From Micromonospora sp. RP3T (GTDB taxonomy: Bacteria > Actinomycetota > Actinomycetes > Mycobacteriales > Micromonosporaceae), in the NCBI RefSeq assembly GCF_003027925.1, contig NZ_PYPS01000050.1:1-43088 (forward strand): a DNA stretch of 43,088 bases. Reading direction: 5' to 3'. This document shows, piece by piece, positions 15,118 to 22,003 of the stretch. Every line of letters starts with the position of its first letter. The stretch's first letter is position 1. A program made the position numbers and the translations under genes. The notes below the pieces were generated by a model. That model had not been told where the DNA came from. It saw only the letters and a list, made by a program, of their open reading frames with translations, and made no database searches.

Positions 15118-16380
15118 TCAGCTCAGTCGTTCGAGCACCATGGCCATGCCCTGGCCGCCGCCGACGCACATGGTCTCCAGGCCGATGGTCTTGTCGTGCC
15201 ACTCCAGCGCGTTGAGCAGGGTGCCGGTGATCCGGGCGCCGGTCATGCCGAACGGGTGACCGACCGCGATCGCGCCGCCGGCCACGTTCAGCTTCTCCTC
15301 CGGGATGCCGAGCTGCCGGTACGACGGGATCACCTGGGCGGCGAACGCCTCGTTGATCTCCACCAGGTCGACGTCGTCGATGGTCATGCCGGCCCGCTTC
15401 AGCGCCTGCTTCGACGCCTCGACCGGGCCGAGGCCCATGATCTCCGGGGAGAGCGCGGTGACGCCGGTGGAGACGATCCGGGCCAGCGGGGTGAGCCCCA
15501 GCTCGGCCGCCCGCCCGGCGCTCATGATCACTACGGCGGCGGCGCCGTCGTTCAGCGGGCAGCAGTTGCCGGCAGTGATCCGGCCGTCCGGGCGGAACAC
15601 CGGCTTGAGGCCGGCCACGCCCTCCAGGGTCACCCCGGGACGCGGGCCGTCGTCGGCGCCGACCACGGTGCCGTCCGGCGTGGTGACCGGCGTGATCTCA
15701 CGGGCCCAGAAGCCGTCCGCGATCGCCTTCTCGGCCAGGTTCTGGCTGCGGACGCCGAACGCGTCCATGTCCTCACGGGACACGTCGTACACCTGGGCCA
15801 GGTTCTCCGCGGTCTGCCCCATGGCGAGGTAGATGTCCGGCAGCCGGCCGGCCACCCGCGGATCGGTCCACACCTCGGCGCCGGCCTGCGTGCGGGCCTG
15901 CGAGCGCTCGCGTGCCTCGGCGAAGCGCGGGTTCTCCCAACCGCCGCCGACCAGCGCCTGCGCCTCCGGCGGCAGCGTGTCCGAGTTGCCCCGGGCGTAA
16001 CGGGAGACCATCTCCACCCCGGCGGAGACGAACACGTCGCCCTCACCGGCCCGGATCGCGTGCATCGCCATCCGGGTGGTCTGGAGCGAGGAGGCGCAGT
16101 AGCGGGTCAGCGTGGCGCCGGGCAGCCCGTCCAGGCCCAGCAGCGTGGCGACCACCCGGGCCATGTTGAAGCCCTGCTCACCGCCGGGCAGACCGCACCC
16201 GAGGTAGAGGTCGTCGATGGTGGTGGGATCGAGCGCCGGCACCTTGTCGAGGGCGGCCTGGACGATGGTGGCGGCGAGGTCGTCCGGGCGGACCTCGCGC
16301 AGGGAACCCTTGAACGCGCGGCCGATGGGGGACCGGGCGGTGGCGACGATGACGGCGTCGCGGGGCGACTCAATCGGCAT
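15118..16380 (-). CDS. Acetyl-CoA acyltransferase (thiolase), FadA type
   Basis: 420 residues. The nucleophilic Cys95 lies in LTRYCASSLQT, the His in VGHPFGMTGAR and the second catalytic Cys in CVGGGQGMAM; VEINEAFAAQ is also conserved. The enzyme cleaves 3-ketoacyl-CoA with CoA in beta-oxidation, or can run the reverse condensation. The usual partner multifunctional dehydrogenase gene is not adjacent in this window. A near-palindrome at 16389-16405, 9 bases before the ATG, resembles operators of TetR-type fatty acid regulators. Confidence 0.93.
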   Translation of the reverse strand: MPIESPRDAVIVATARSPIGRAFKGSLREVRPDDLAATIVQAALDKVPALDPTTIDDLYLGCGLPGGEQGFNMARVVATLLGLDGLPGATLTRYCASSLQTTRMAMHAIRAGEGDVFVSAGVEMVSRYARGNSDTLPPEAQALVGGGWENPRFAEARERSQARTQAGAEVWTDPRVAGRLPDIYLAMGQTAENLAQVYDVSREDMDAFGVRSQNLAEKAIADGFWAREITPVTTPDGTVVGADDGPRPGVTLEGVAGLKPVFRPDGRITAGNCCPLNDGAAAVVIMSAGRAAELGLTPLARIVSTGVTALSPEIMGLGPVEASKQALKRAGMTIDDVDLVEINEAFAAQVIPSYRQLGIPEEKLNVAGGAIAVGHPFGMTGARITGTLLNALEWHDKTIGLETMCVGGGQGMAMVLERLS

Positions 16381-16388
16381 GAACCAAC

Positions 16389-16405
16389 GTTAACCCGCGG
16401 GTAAC
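16389..16405 (-). promoter_or_regulatory. Near-palindromic operator candidate upstream of thiolase
   Basis: The plus strand reads GTTAACCCGCGGGTAAC, symmetrical apart from one extra A in the left arm. It sits between 9 and 25 bases upstream of the thiolase start and so can overlap the promoter or leader. TTAC..GTAA-type palindromes with a GC core are typical of TetR-family repressors of fatty acid degradation in actinomycetes. Confidence 0.45.
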
Positions 16406-16438
16406 TTGCGGTGGAAGCCGCGCCCCGGGCGGGAAATG

Positions 16439-17254
16439 TCACCCCGCCGGCGGCCGGCGGTGGTGCCGGAACGCGACCGCGGCGGCGGACTCGACGGCCG
16501 GGAGCAGTGCGTGCGCCCAGACCCGGTAGCCGTCCGCGGAGGGGTGGAAGCCGTCGTGGCAGAGCGTGCCGGCATCGGCCCGGAACACCGGGCCGGTCTC
16601 GGTGCCAAGGTCGACGACGGTGCCACCGGCGTCCAGCACGGCCGCCGTCTGGGCCCGCGCCATCCGCCGCCCGGACCAGCCGAGCACCTGGCGCAGCGGA
16701 GCGGCGACGGCGCGTATCGCGCCGAGGTCGGGACAGGTGCCGACGACGACCTCGAGGTGGGCCTCGCGCAGCCGGCGGACCGCCGAGCCGAGGTACGCCG
16801 CCGCGTCGGCCGGGCGGCTCATCGCGGTGGCGTCGTTCGCCCCGATCAGCACCACCGCCACGTCGGGCCGCTCGCCGAGCAGCGCGCGGGCCACCTGCGT
16901 GGCCAGGTCGGTGGCGCGGGACCCGGAGACCCCGACGCTGGACAGGTGCACCCGCCGGCCGGTCGGCCCCTCGGCGAGCAGGTGGGCCAGTTGGCCGCCG
17001 ATGGTCTCCTCGAACCGGTCGACGCCCACCCCGATCGCCGACGAGTCGCCGAGCAGCACCAGCCGCAGCGGCGGCGCGTCGGCCCGGCCGACCGTGGCGC
17101 GCAGCACCAGACCAAGCTCGGGCTGGGCGTACTCCCGGGTGCGGGCGGCGATGGCCTGGCCGGCGAGGACCGCCGCGCCACCCACCGTGCCGGCCAGCAG
17201 CGACAGCGCCGCGGCCCGGCCCCACCGGGCCGCCGTCTCGTTCGATCCGCTCAT
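16439..17254 (-). CDS. SGNH/GDSL hydrolase (copy 2)
   Basis: 271 residues from the ATG that overlaps the stop of the upstream paralogue. A hydrophobic segment at about residues 14-35 (AAALSLLAGTVGGAAVLAG) is a signal anchor. The block I nucleophile is in VLLGDSSAIGVG (Ser71), block III is VLIGANDAT and block V is CHDGFHPSADGY with the catalytic Asp and His. These are esterase or lipase-like enzymes acting outside the membrane or on the cell surface. The substrate is unknown. It is clearly related to the gene upstream, including GTCPDLG in both. Confidence 0.88.
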   Translation of the reverse strand: MSGSNETAARWGRAAALSLLAGTVGGAAVLAGQAIAARTREYAQPELGLVLRATVGRADAPPLRLVLLGDSSAIGVGVDRFEETIGGQLAHLLAEGPTGRRVHLSSVGVSGSRATDLATQVARALLGERPDVAVVLIGANDATAMSRPADAAAYLGSAVRRLREAHLEVVVGTCPDLGAIRAVAAPLRQVLGWSGRRMARAQTAAVLDAGGTVVDLGTETGPVFRADAGTLCHDGFHPSADGYRVWAHALLPAVESAAAVAFRHHRRPPAG

Positions 17255-18297
17255 GCCATTCCCTCCAGCGTGGCCGAGTCGGTGGCGGTGCCGCTGGGGG
17301 GCATCGCGCCGACGCCGAAGAACGCTCGCCGGCGGAGCTGCGCCCACCGACCGCCCGGCCCGCGGTCGCGGCCCCGGAGCTGGGTGCCGCTGACCTCCGT
17401 GCCGGCGTGCCGGGCCGCCTCGTGGGCCGCCTCGGGGAGCGACCGTACGCCTTCCAGCCCGATGCGCGAAGGACGGCGTTCCGGCACCGCGCCCAACGCG
17501 GAGAGCACGGTGGGCAGCAGCGCCGCCGCGGCCATCGCGTACCCCTCCGCGGAGGGGTGGAACCGGTCCCAGGCGAACATCCGGCCGGGCTCGGCGGCGA
17601 ACCGCGGCCCCAGCAGGTCACCGAGGGAGACCGTCCGGCCGCCCGCCTCCACCACGGCCACTGTCTGGGCGGCCGCGAGCTGGCGGCTCCAGCGTCGGGC
17701 CAGCCACCGCAGCGGCGGCTGGATCGGCCGGATCGTGCCCAGGTCGGGGCAGGTGCCGACGACCACCTCGCAACCGGCGGCGCGCAGCGTGCGGACCGCG
17801 TCGACCAGGTAGCGCACGGCCAACGCCGGCGGGGTGCGGTTGGTGACGTCGTTGCCGCCGACCAGCACCACGGCCACGTCCGGCGTGACCTCCAGGGCGG
17901 ACTCGACCTGCGGCTTCAGCCCGGCAGACAGCGCGCCCACCACGGCGAACCGGTGCAGCCGGACCGGGCGGTGCAGCCGGCGGGACAGCCCGGTGGCCAG
18001 CAGCGAGCCGGGCGTCTCCCGGCGTCGGTGCACGCCGTAGCCGGCCGCGGAGGAGTCACCGAGGATGACCATGGTGACCGGCGGGCCGGGGAACCTCGCG
18101 CCGTAGACGCCGTCGCAGCGTGGTGGCGGCGCCTCGGCCATCGGGATGGTGCGCCGGGCCTGCCGGGCCTGGCCGAGCAGCACGCCGCCGGTGGCGGCCG
18201 TGGCCGCCACCGTGGCGCCCGTGCCGATCGCCGCGAGGCGGGCGATCTGCCGGGCGCGTCGCCGACGGGCCGGCGCGACGGAACCGACGTCCCCCAT
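17251..18297 (-). CDS. SGNH/GDSL hydrolase (copy 1)
   Basis: 348 residues. The basic N-terminus (ARRRRARQIARLAA) and following hydrophobic stretch (GTGATVAATAATGGVLLG) look like a signal anchor. Catalytic blocks are VILGDSSAAGYG (Ser82), VLVGGNDVT and WDRFHPSAEGY. A C-terminal extension of about 65 residues, absent from copy 2, is basic and of low complexity. The two genes overlap by four bases, which indicates tandem duplication and coupled translation. Transcription is divergent from the DUF1232 gene. Confidence 0.88.
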   Translation of the reverse strand: MGDVGSVAPARRRRARQIARLAAIGTGATVAATAATGGVLLGQARQARRTIPMAEAPPPRCDGVYGARFPGPPVTMVILGDSSAAGYGVHRRRETPGSLLATGLSRRLHRPVRLHRFAVVGALSAGLKPQVESALEVTPDVAVVLVGGNDVTNRTPPALAVRYLVDAVRTLRAAGCEVVVGTCPDLGTIRPIQPPLRWLARRWSRQLAAAQTVAVVEAGGRTVSLGDLLGPRFAAEPGRMFAWDRFHPSAEGYAMAAAALLPTVLSALGAVPERRPSRIGLEGVRSLPEAAHEAARHAGTEVSGTQLRGRDRGPGGRWAQLRRRAFFGVGAMPPSGTATDSATLEGMA

Positions 18298-18431
18298 GCA
18301 CCGACAGTATCGCGCCGGTACGACGACCGCTGTCCTCGATCGGGCGGGGCTGGGAGTCGGCCGTTCTGGGTACCGGTGGGGGTGGGGTTGCCCCGGGGCC
18401 GCACCCTGGTCCGGCGAAGAGAGGCGGAATC

Positions 18432-18788
18432 ATGGGGAAGACGTTGAAGCGCAGCGCCGCGTTCGCCGCGTTGGCCCGGGCGTTGGCGGCCGGGGCGCGG
18501 GGCGGGCCGTCGCTGGGTGCCCGGCTGGCGGCGCTGCCGCGGATGATGCGGGCCACCGGACGAGGGGAGTACGACGGCGGGCTGCGCCTGGCGTTGATGG
18601 CCGGCGCGGCGGCGTACGTCGTCTCCCCGATCGACCTGCTGCCGGAGATCCCGCTGGCGATCTTCGGGCTGGCCGACGACGCCGTCATGGTCACCTGGCT
18701 GGCCGGCAGCGTGCTCGCCGAGACCGAACGGTTCCTGGAGTGGGAAGCACGCCGCAGCTCCGTCATCCCGGGGCAGGTGGCCCCCTGA
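18432..18788 (+). CDS. DUF1232 (YkvA-like) membrane protein
   Basis: 118 residues starting at ATG 18432, chosen because GAGGCGG lies just upstream and homologues begin close to the conserved part. The family signature AAYVVSPIDLLPEIPLAIFGLADDAVMV occupies about residues 60-90 and includes a membrane helix. DUF1232 proteins are small membrane proteins of unknown function found across bacteria and plants. It is followed by cbs after 73 bases. Confidence 0.85.
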   Translation: MGKTLKRSAAFAALARALAAGARGGPSLGARLAALPRMMRATGRGEYDGGLRLALMAGAAAYVVSPIDLLPEIPLAIFGLADDAVMVTWLAGSVLAETERFLEWEARRSSVIPGQVAP

Positions 18789-18861
18789 CGGCACGTACGC
18801 TGGGCGGCGAACCGGCTGACCGGCCGCCCTCCGACGGCGGCGCTACGAAGGGCACAACGAG

Positions 18862-20232
18862 GTGCGGTACTACGACAACGTCGTCGAGCTGATCGGCAAC
18901 ACCCCGCTGGTTCGCCTGCGCAACGTCACCGAGGGCATCCAGGCGACCGTGCTGGCGAAGGTGGAATACGTCAACCCGGGCGGCTCGGTCAAGGACCGGA
19001 TCGCGCTGCGCATGGTGGAGGACGCCGAGAAGGCGGGCATCCTCGGGCCGGGCGGCACGATCGTGGAGCCGACCAGCGGCAACACCGGCGTCGGGCTGGC
19101 CCTGGTGGCCCAGCTCCGGGGCTACCGCTGCGTGTTCGTCTGCCCGGACAAGGTCAGCCAGGACAAGCAGGACGTGCTGCGGGCGTACGGCGCCGAGGTG
19201 GTGGTCTGCCCGACCGCCGTCGCGCCGGAGGACCCGCGCTCCTACTACAACGTCTCCGACCGGCTGGCCCGGGAGATCCCCGGCGCGTGGAAGCCCAACC
19301 AGTACAGCAACCCGGCCAACCCGCGCTCGCACTACGAGACGACCGGCCCGGAGCTGTGGCGGCAGACCGACGGGAAGATCACCCACTTCGTCGCCGGTGT
19401 CGGCACCGGCGGCACCATCTCCGGCATCGGTCGCTACCTCAAGGAGGCGTCCGAGGGCCGGGTGAAGGTGATCGGCGCGGACCCGGAGGGCTCGGTCTAC
19501 TCCGGCGGCACCGGTCGGCCCTACCTGGTCGAGGGCGTCGGCGAGGACTTCTGGCCGGAGACGTACGACCGGTCCGTCGCCGACGAGATCGTCGAGGTGT
19601 CCGACAAGCAGTCGTTCGAGATGACCCGCCGGCTGGCCCGCGAGGAGGGGCTGCTGGTCGGCGGCTCCTGCGGCATGGCCGTGGTGGGCGCGCTGGAGGT
19701 GGCCCGCAAGGCCGGCCCGGACGACGTGGTGGTGGTGCTGCTGCCGGACGGCGGCCGGGGCTACCTGTCGAAGATCTTCAACGACCGTTGGATGGCCCGG
19801 TACGGCTTCCTGGACGACGCCGGCGCCGAGCCGACCGTGGCCGACGCGCTCGGCGGCAAGCCGGGTGGCCTGCCCGAGCTGGTGCACGTGCACCCGACCG
19901 AGACGGTCCGCGACGCCATCGACTACATGCGCGAGTACGGCGTCTCCCAGCTTCCGGTGCTCAAGGCCGAGCCGCCGGTGGTGACCGGCGAGGTGGCCGG
20001 CTCGATCGCCGAGCGGGACCTGCTCGACGCGCTCTTCACCGGCCAGGCCCACCTGCACGACACGATCGAGCGGCACATGGGCGAGCCGCTGCCGATGATC
20101 GGCGGCGGGCAGCCGGTCAGCGAGGCGGTGACGCTGCTGGAGAAGGCCGACGCGGCGCTCGTGCTGGTCGACGGCAAGCCCAAGGGTGTGCTGACCCGGC
20201 AGGACCTGCTGGCCCACCTCGGCGCGCGCTGA
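18862..20232 (+). CDS. cbs: Cystathionine beta-synthase
   Basis: 456 residues. The PLP-dependent fold II catalytic domain spans residues 1-320, with the PLP lysine in NPGGSVKDR (Lys44), the phosphate-binding loop GTGGTISGIG and TSGNTGVGLAL. Two CBS domains fill residues 335-456. The enzyme joins serine and homocysteine to give cystathionine for cysteine synthesis. The start is GTG, preceded by AACGAGG. Together with metB at 32791 it covers both directions of cystathionine chemistry, though the genes are 12 kb apart. CBS domains often bind adenosyl ligands; regulation here is inferred. Confidence 0.93.
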   Translation: MRYYDNVVELIGNTPLVRLRNVTEGIQATVLAKVEYVNPGGSVKDRIALRMVEDAEKAGILGPGGTIVEPTSGNTGVGLALVAQLRGYRCVFVCPDKVSQDKQDVLRAYGAEVVVCPTAVAPEDPRSYYNVSDRLAREIPGAWKPNQYSNPANPRSHYETTGPELWRQTDGKITHFVAGVGTGGTISGIGRYLKEASEGRVKVIGADPEGSVYSGGTGRPYLVEGVGEDFWPETYDRSVADEIVEVSDKQSFEMTRRLAREEGLLVGGSCGMAVVGALEVARKAGPDDVVVVLLPDGGRGYLSKIFNDRWMARYGFLDDAGAEPTVADALGGKPGGLPELVHVHPTETVRDAIDYMREYGVSQLPVLKAEPPVVTGEVAGSIAERDLLDALFTGQAHLHDTIERHMGEPLPMIGGGQPVSEAVTLLEKADAALVLVDGKPKGVLTRQDLLAHLGAR

Positions 20233-20237
20233 GCGGG

Positions 20238-20267
20238 GTGCGGGGCCCCGGCGACGGGGCCCCTCAC
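20238..20267. terminator. Bidirectional terminator between cbs and GNAT gene
   Basis: GTGC-GGGGCCCC, loop GGCGAC, then GGGGCCCC-TCAC. The 8-base arms are perfect and flanking GTG/CAC extend the stem. It starts 5 bases after the cbs stop and overlaps the last codons of the convergent acetyltransferase, so both transcripts may end here. Confidence 0.8.
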
Positions 20268-20773
20268 ACCTCCCGCGCGTAGCGGAGCCGGGCGACCCGC
20301 CGTGGGCCGATCCGGTCGGTGCTCCGGGTGCCGGTGGCGTGCCAGCCGCCGCGCTCGTAGAAGCGGCGCGCGGACGCGTTGTCGGCCAGCACCCACAACG
20401 CCGCCCGGGTCCACCCACGGGCGCGCGCCGCGTCCAGCGCGTCCAGCATCAGCGCCCGGCCGGTGCCCCGGCCCCGCTCGTCCGGGTCGAGGTGCAGGGC
20501 GTGGAGCAGCCCGGTCGCCGGGTCACCCTCGTCGTCCGGCCCGAGATAGCTGAAGCCCACCAGCCGTCCGTCCCGCTCGGCCACGGTCATCCGGTGGTCC
20601 GTTCCCTCCCAGGTCAACCGCTCCACCCAGTAGCGGCCCATCGCCTCGGCGGTGGGATCGGCCAGCGCCTCGGGGGGCAGGAACGACGAGTACGCCGCCA
20701 CCCGGGAACGCTGGTGCAGGGCGCCGACCGCCAGCAGGTCGGTCTCGGTCGCGGGGCGTAGGGAGACGGTCAC
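20264..20773 (-). CDS. GNAT family N-acetyltransferase
   Basis: 169 residues from a GTG that overlaps the RNase Z stop (GTGA). The acetyl-CoA binding motif A is LHLDPDERGRGTGRALM; motif B contains ALWVLADNASARRFYERGGW. The N-terminus SLRPATETDL is typical. The acceptor substrate is unknown. Coupling to the rnz gene suggests one transcript but does not by itself prove a link in function. Confidence 0.9.
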   Translation of the reverse strand: MTVSLRPATETDLLAVGALHQRSRVAAYSSFLPPEALADPTAEAMGRYWVERLTWEGTDHRMTVAERDGRLVGFSYLGPDDEGDPATGLLHALHLDPDERGRGTGRALMLDALDAARARGWTRAALWVLADNASARRFYERGGWHATGTRSTDRIGPRRVARLRYAREV

Positions 20774-21699
20774 CCGGGCGACGGTACCCGCCGGGGCGGC
20801 ACCGGCACCGTCTGGAGGTCCTCGGCGATCACCAGGTCGCCGGCGAAGTGCTCGCGGGCCTCGTCGTGGAAGCGGCGCGGGTCGGCGTACCGCTGGGAGA
20901 AGTGGGTGAGCACGAGCGTGCGTACCCCCGACTCGGTGGCCACCCGCGCGGCCTGGCCGGCGGTGAGGTGGCCGACCTCGGCGGCGAGCACGGCCTCCGA
21001 CGCCAGGAACGTCGACTCGATGACCAGCAGGTCGGCGTGCTCGGCCAGCGCGTACACGCCGTCGCAGAGCCCGGTGTCCATCACGAACGCGAACCGCTGC
21101 CCCGGTCGGGTGACGCTCACCTCGTCGGAGGTGACGCGGCGTCCGTCGACGTCCAGGTGGCCCTCGCGGAGCAGCTTGCCCACCGCCGGACCGACGATGC
21201 CGTACGCGGACAGCCGCTCCGGCAGCATCCGGCAGCCGTCCGGCTCGACGAGCCGGTAGCCGTACGTCTCGACGGGGTGGCGCAGCCGGCGGGCCTCCAG
21301 CGTGCCGACGCCCAGCGTGATCCGCTGCCCGTCGGCGTCGATCGGCTCGACGGCCAGCTCGGCGGTCTCGTGGAAGCTGGACGCGTGCCGCAGTCGGGCG
21401 AAGTAGTCGGCCCCGCCGGCCGGGAAGTGCACGGCCACCGGGTGTGGCACGCGGTCCAGCGAGAGGCGCTGGATCATGCCGGGCAGGCCGAGGCAGTGGT
21501 CGCCGTGGAAGTGGGTGACGCAGATCCGGGTCAGGTCGGTGGCGGTCACGCCGGTGTGCAGCATCTGGCGTTGGCTGCCCTCGCCCGGGTCGAAGAGGAT
21601 CACCTCGTCGTCCCAGCGCAGCAGGTAACCGTTGTGGTTGCGGGCCCGGGTGGGGGCCTGACTGGCCGTGCCGAGCACCACCAGCTCACGCATCGACAC
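20770..21699 (-). CDS. rnz: Ribonuclease Z
   Basis: 309 residues. The zinc motif HxHxDH is in VTHFHGDHCLG (His63, His65, Asp67, His68); further metal ligands are in FVMDTGLCDG and LTHFSQRY. The enzyme cuts 3' trailers from tRNA precursors that lack an encoded CCA, such as the tRNA-Leu in this window. GTG 21699 is preferred because GGAGG lies 5 bases upstream (protein starting MSMRELVVLGTAS); ATG 21693 is possible. The mRNA leader contains an unusual set of helices (21723-21899), described separately. Confidence 0.92.
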   Translation of the reverse strand: MSMRELVVLGTASQAPTRARNHNGYLLRWDDEVILFDPGEGSQRQMLHTGVTATDLTRICVTHFHGDHCLGLPGMIQRLSLDRVPHPVAVHFPAGGADYFARLRHASSFHETAELAVEPIDADGQRITLGVGTLEARRLRHPVETYGYRLVEPDGCRMLPERLSAYGIVGPAVGKLLREGHLDVDGRRVTSDEVSVTRPGQRFAFVMDTGLCDGVYALAEHADLLVIESTFLASEAVLAAEVGHLTAGQAARVATESGVRTLVLTHFSQRYADPRRFHDEAREHFAGDLVIAEDLQTVPVPPRRVPSPG

Positions 21700-21722
21700 C
21701 GCATCCTCCGGCTGGCATGGAA

Positions 21723-21786
21723 CGACCCCCGGGGCTTCCGCGCTCGCGCGCGGGCCGGCTGGACTGGGCCGGCACCCCGGGGGTCG
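21723..21786 (-). ncRNA. Leader RNA domain 2: three-way junction next to rnz
   Basis: On the minus strand a 12-base-pair stem (21786-21775 with 21734-21723) encloses two hairpins side by side. These are GCCGGC with an 8-base loop (21773-21754) and CCGCGC-GCGA-GCGCGG (21753-21738), with only four unpaired bases at the junction. The second loop is a GNRA tetraloop only when read on the minus strand. The fold ends 16 bases before the rnz Shine-Dalgarno, so it could act as attenuator or terminator, or block the ribosome site indirectly. Confidence 0.6.
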
Positions 21787-21899
21787 GGTGGCTGTCGTGG
21801 TTTCGCCGCACCGCTGCCACACGGTCTCGACGATCGTGCTGTCCGCCTCGCGGCGGACGATGTTTCACTGTCGAGGACAGCGGCTAGCGGACAGCCACC
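21787..21899 (-). ncRNA. Leader RNA domain 1: long nested rod
   Basis: Four nested helices are visible on the minus strand: GGTGGCTGTC with GACAGCCACC (21899-21890 and 21796-21787), CCGCTG with CAGCGG (21883-21878 and 21816-21811), CTCGAC with GTCGAG (21875-21870 and 21831-21826), and a tip GTCCGCC-GCGA-GGCGGAC (21858-21841). All are perfect. The tip is again GNRA on this strand only. The 3' end of the rod abuts domain 2 with no gap, allowing coaxial stacking. I do not recognise it as a known riboswitch class. Confidence 0.6.
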
Positions 21900-21903
21900 T
21901 CAC
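21865..21903 (-). CDS. Possible leader peptide frame b (12 codons, GTG start)
   Basis: GTG 21903 opens MRWLSASRCPRQ, stop TGA at 21865-21867. It overlaps the other short frame in a different phase and runs into the 5' side of the rod helices. Without a well-placed ribosome site it is less likely to be the used frame. Confidence 0.25.
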   Translation of the reverse strand: MRWLSASRCPRQ

Positions 21904-21922
21904 GAGTCCGATTGCTATACAA
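21884..21922 (-). CDS. Possible leader peptide frame a (12 codons, TTG start)
   Basis: TTG 21922 opens MYSNRTREVAVR, stop TAG at 21884-21886. It lies 10 bases after the GGAGG of an exceptionally long Shine-Dalgarno match (21927-21940). Ribosomes translating it would cover the 5' arm of the outer helix of domain 1, as expected for translation-sensing leaders. Real translation is unproven. Confidence 0.4.
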   Translation of the reverse strand: MYSNRTREVAVR

Positions 21923-21926
21923 GTCT

Positions 21927-21940
21927 GGACCACCTCCTTT
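21927..21940 (-). promoter_or_regulatory. Extended Shine-Dalgarno (AAAGGAGGTGGTCC)
   Basis: AAAGGAGGTGGTCC matches the full complement of the 16S rRNA 3' end (AAAGGAGGTGATCC) at 13 of 14 positions, far beyond a normal site. The next bases (TGGTCCAGACTT) also match 11 of 12 bases of the direct repeat known from chitinase promoters, a DasR-type site, so a protein-binding role is an alternative. Confidence 0.5.
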
Positions 21941-21953
21941 CCCGTGTACCGCC

Positions 21954-21983
21954 ACGCTATCCACTTCCCGGCGGCATCGGCAA
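21954..21983 (-). promoter_or_regulatory. Candidate promoter of the rnz leader
   Basis: TTGCCG (21983-21978) and TAGCGT (21959-21954) on the minus strand are 18 bases apart and would start a transcript near 21947, a few bases before the extended ribosome site. It lies within 50 bases of the end of the peptidase gene. Confidence 0.4.
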
Positions 21984-22003
21984 CGGATTTCGATCACAGA
22001 CGT

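Noticed and set aside
18298..18431. Upstream extension of the DUF1232 gene in the same frame
   Set aside because: The extension overlaps the divergent SGNH gene and lacks coding signal; the ATG at 18432 has a good ribosome site.
21723..21899. Known riboswitch classes (cobalamin, TPP, SAM, glycine, ydaO) for the rnz leader
   Set aside because: None of their signature boxes that I know are present; the match is to general GNRA-capped helices only. A database search is still the deciding test.
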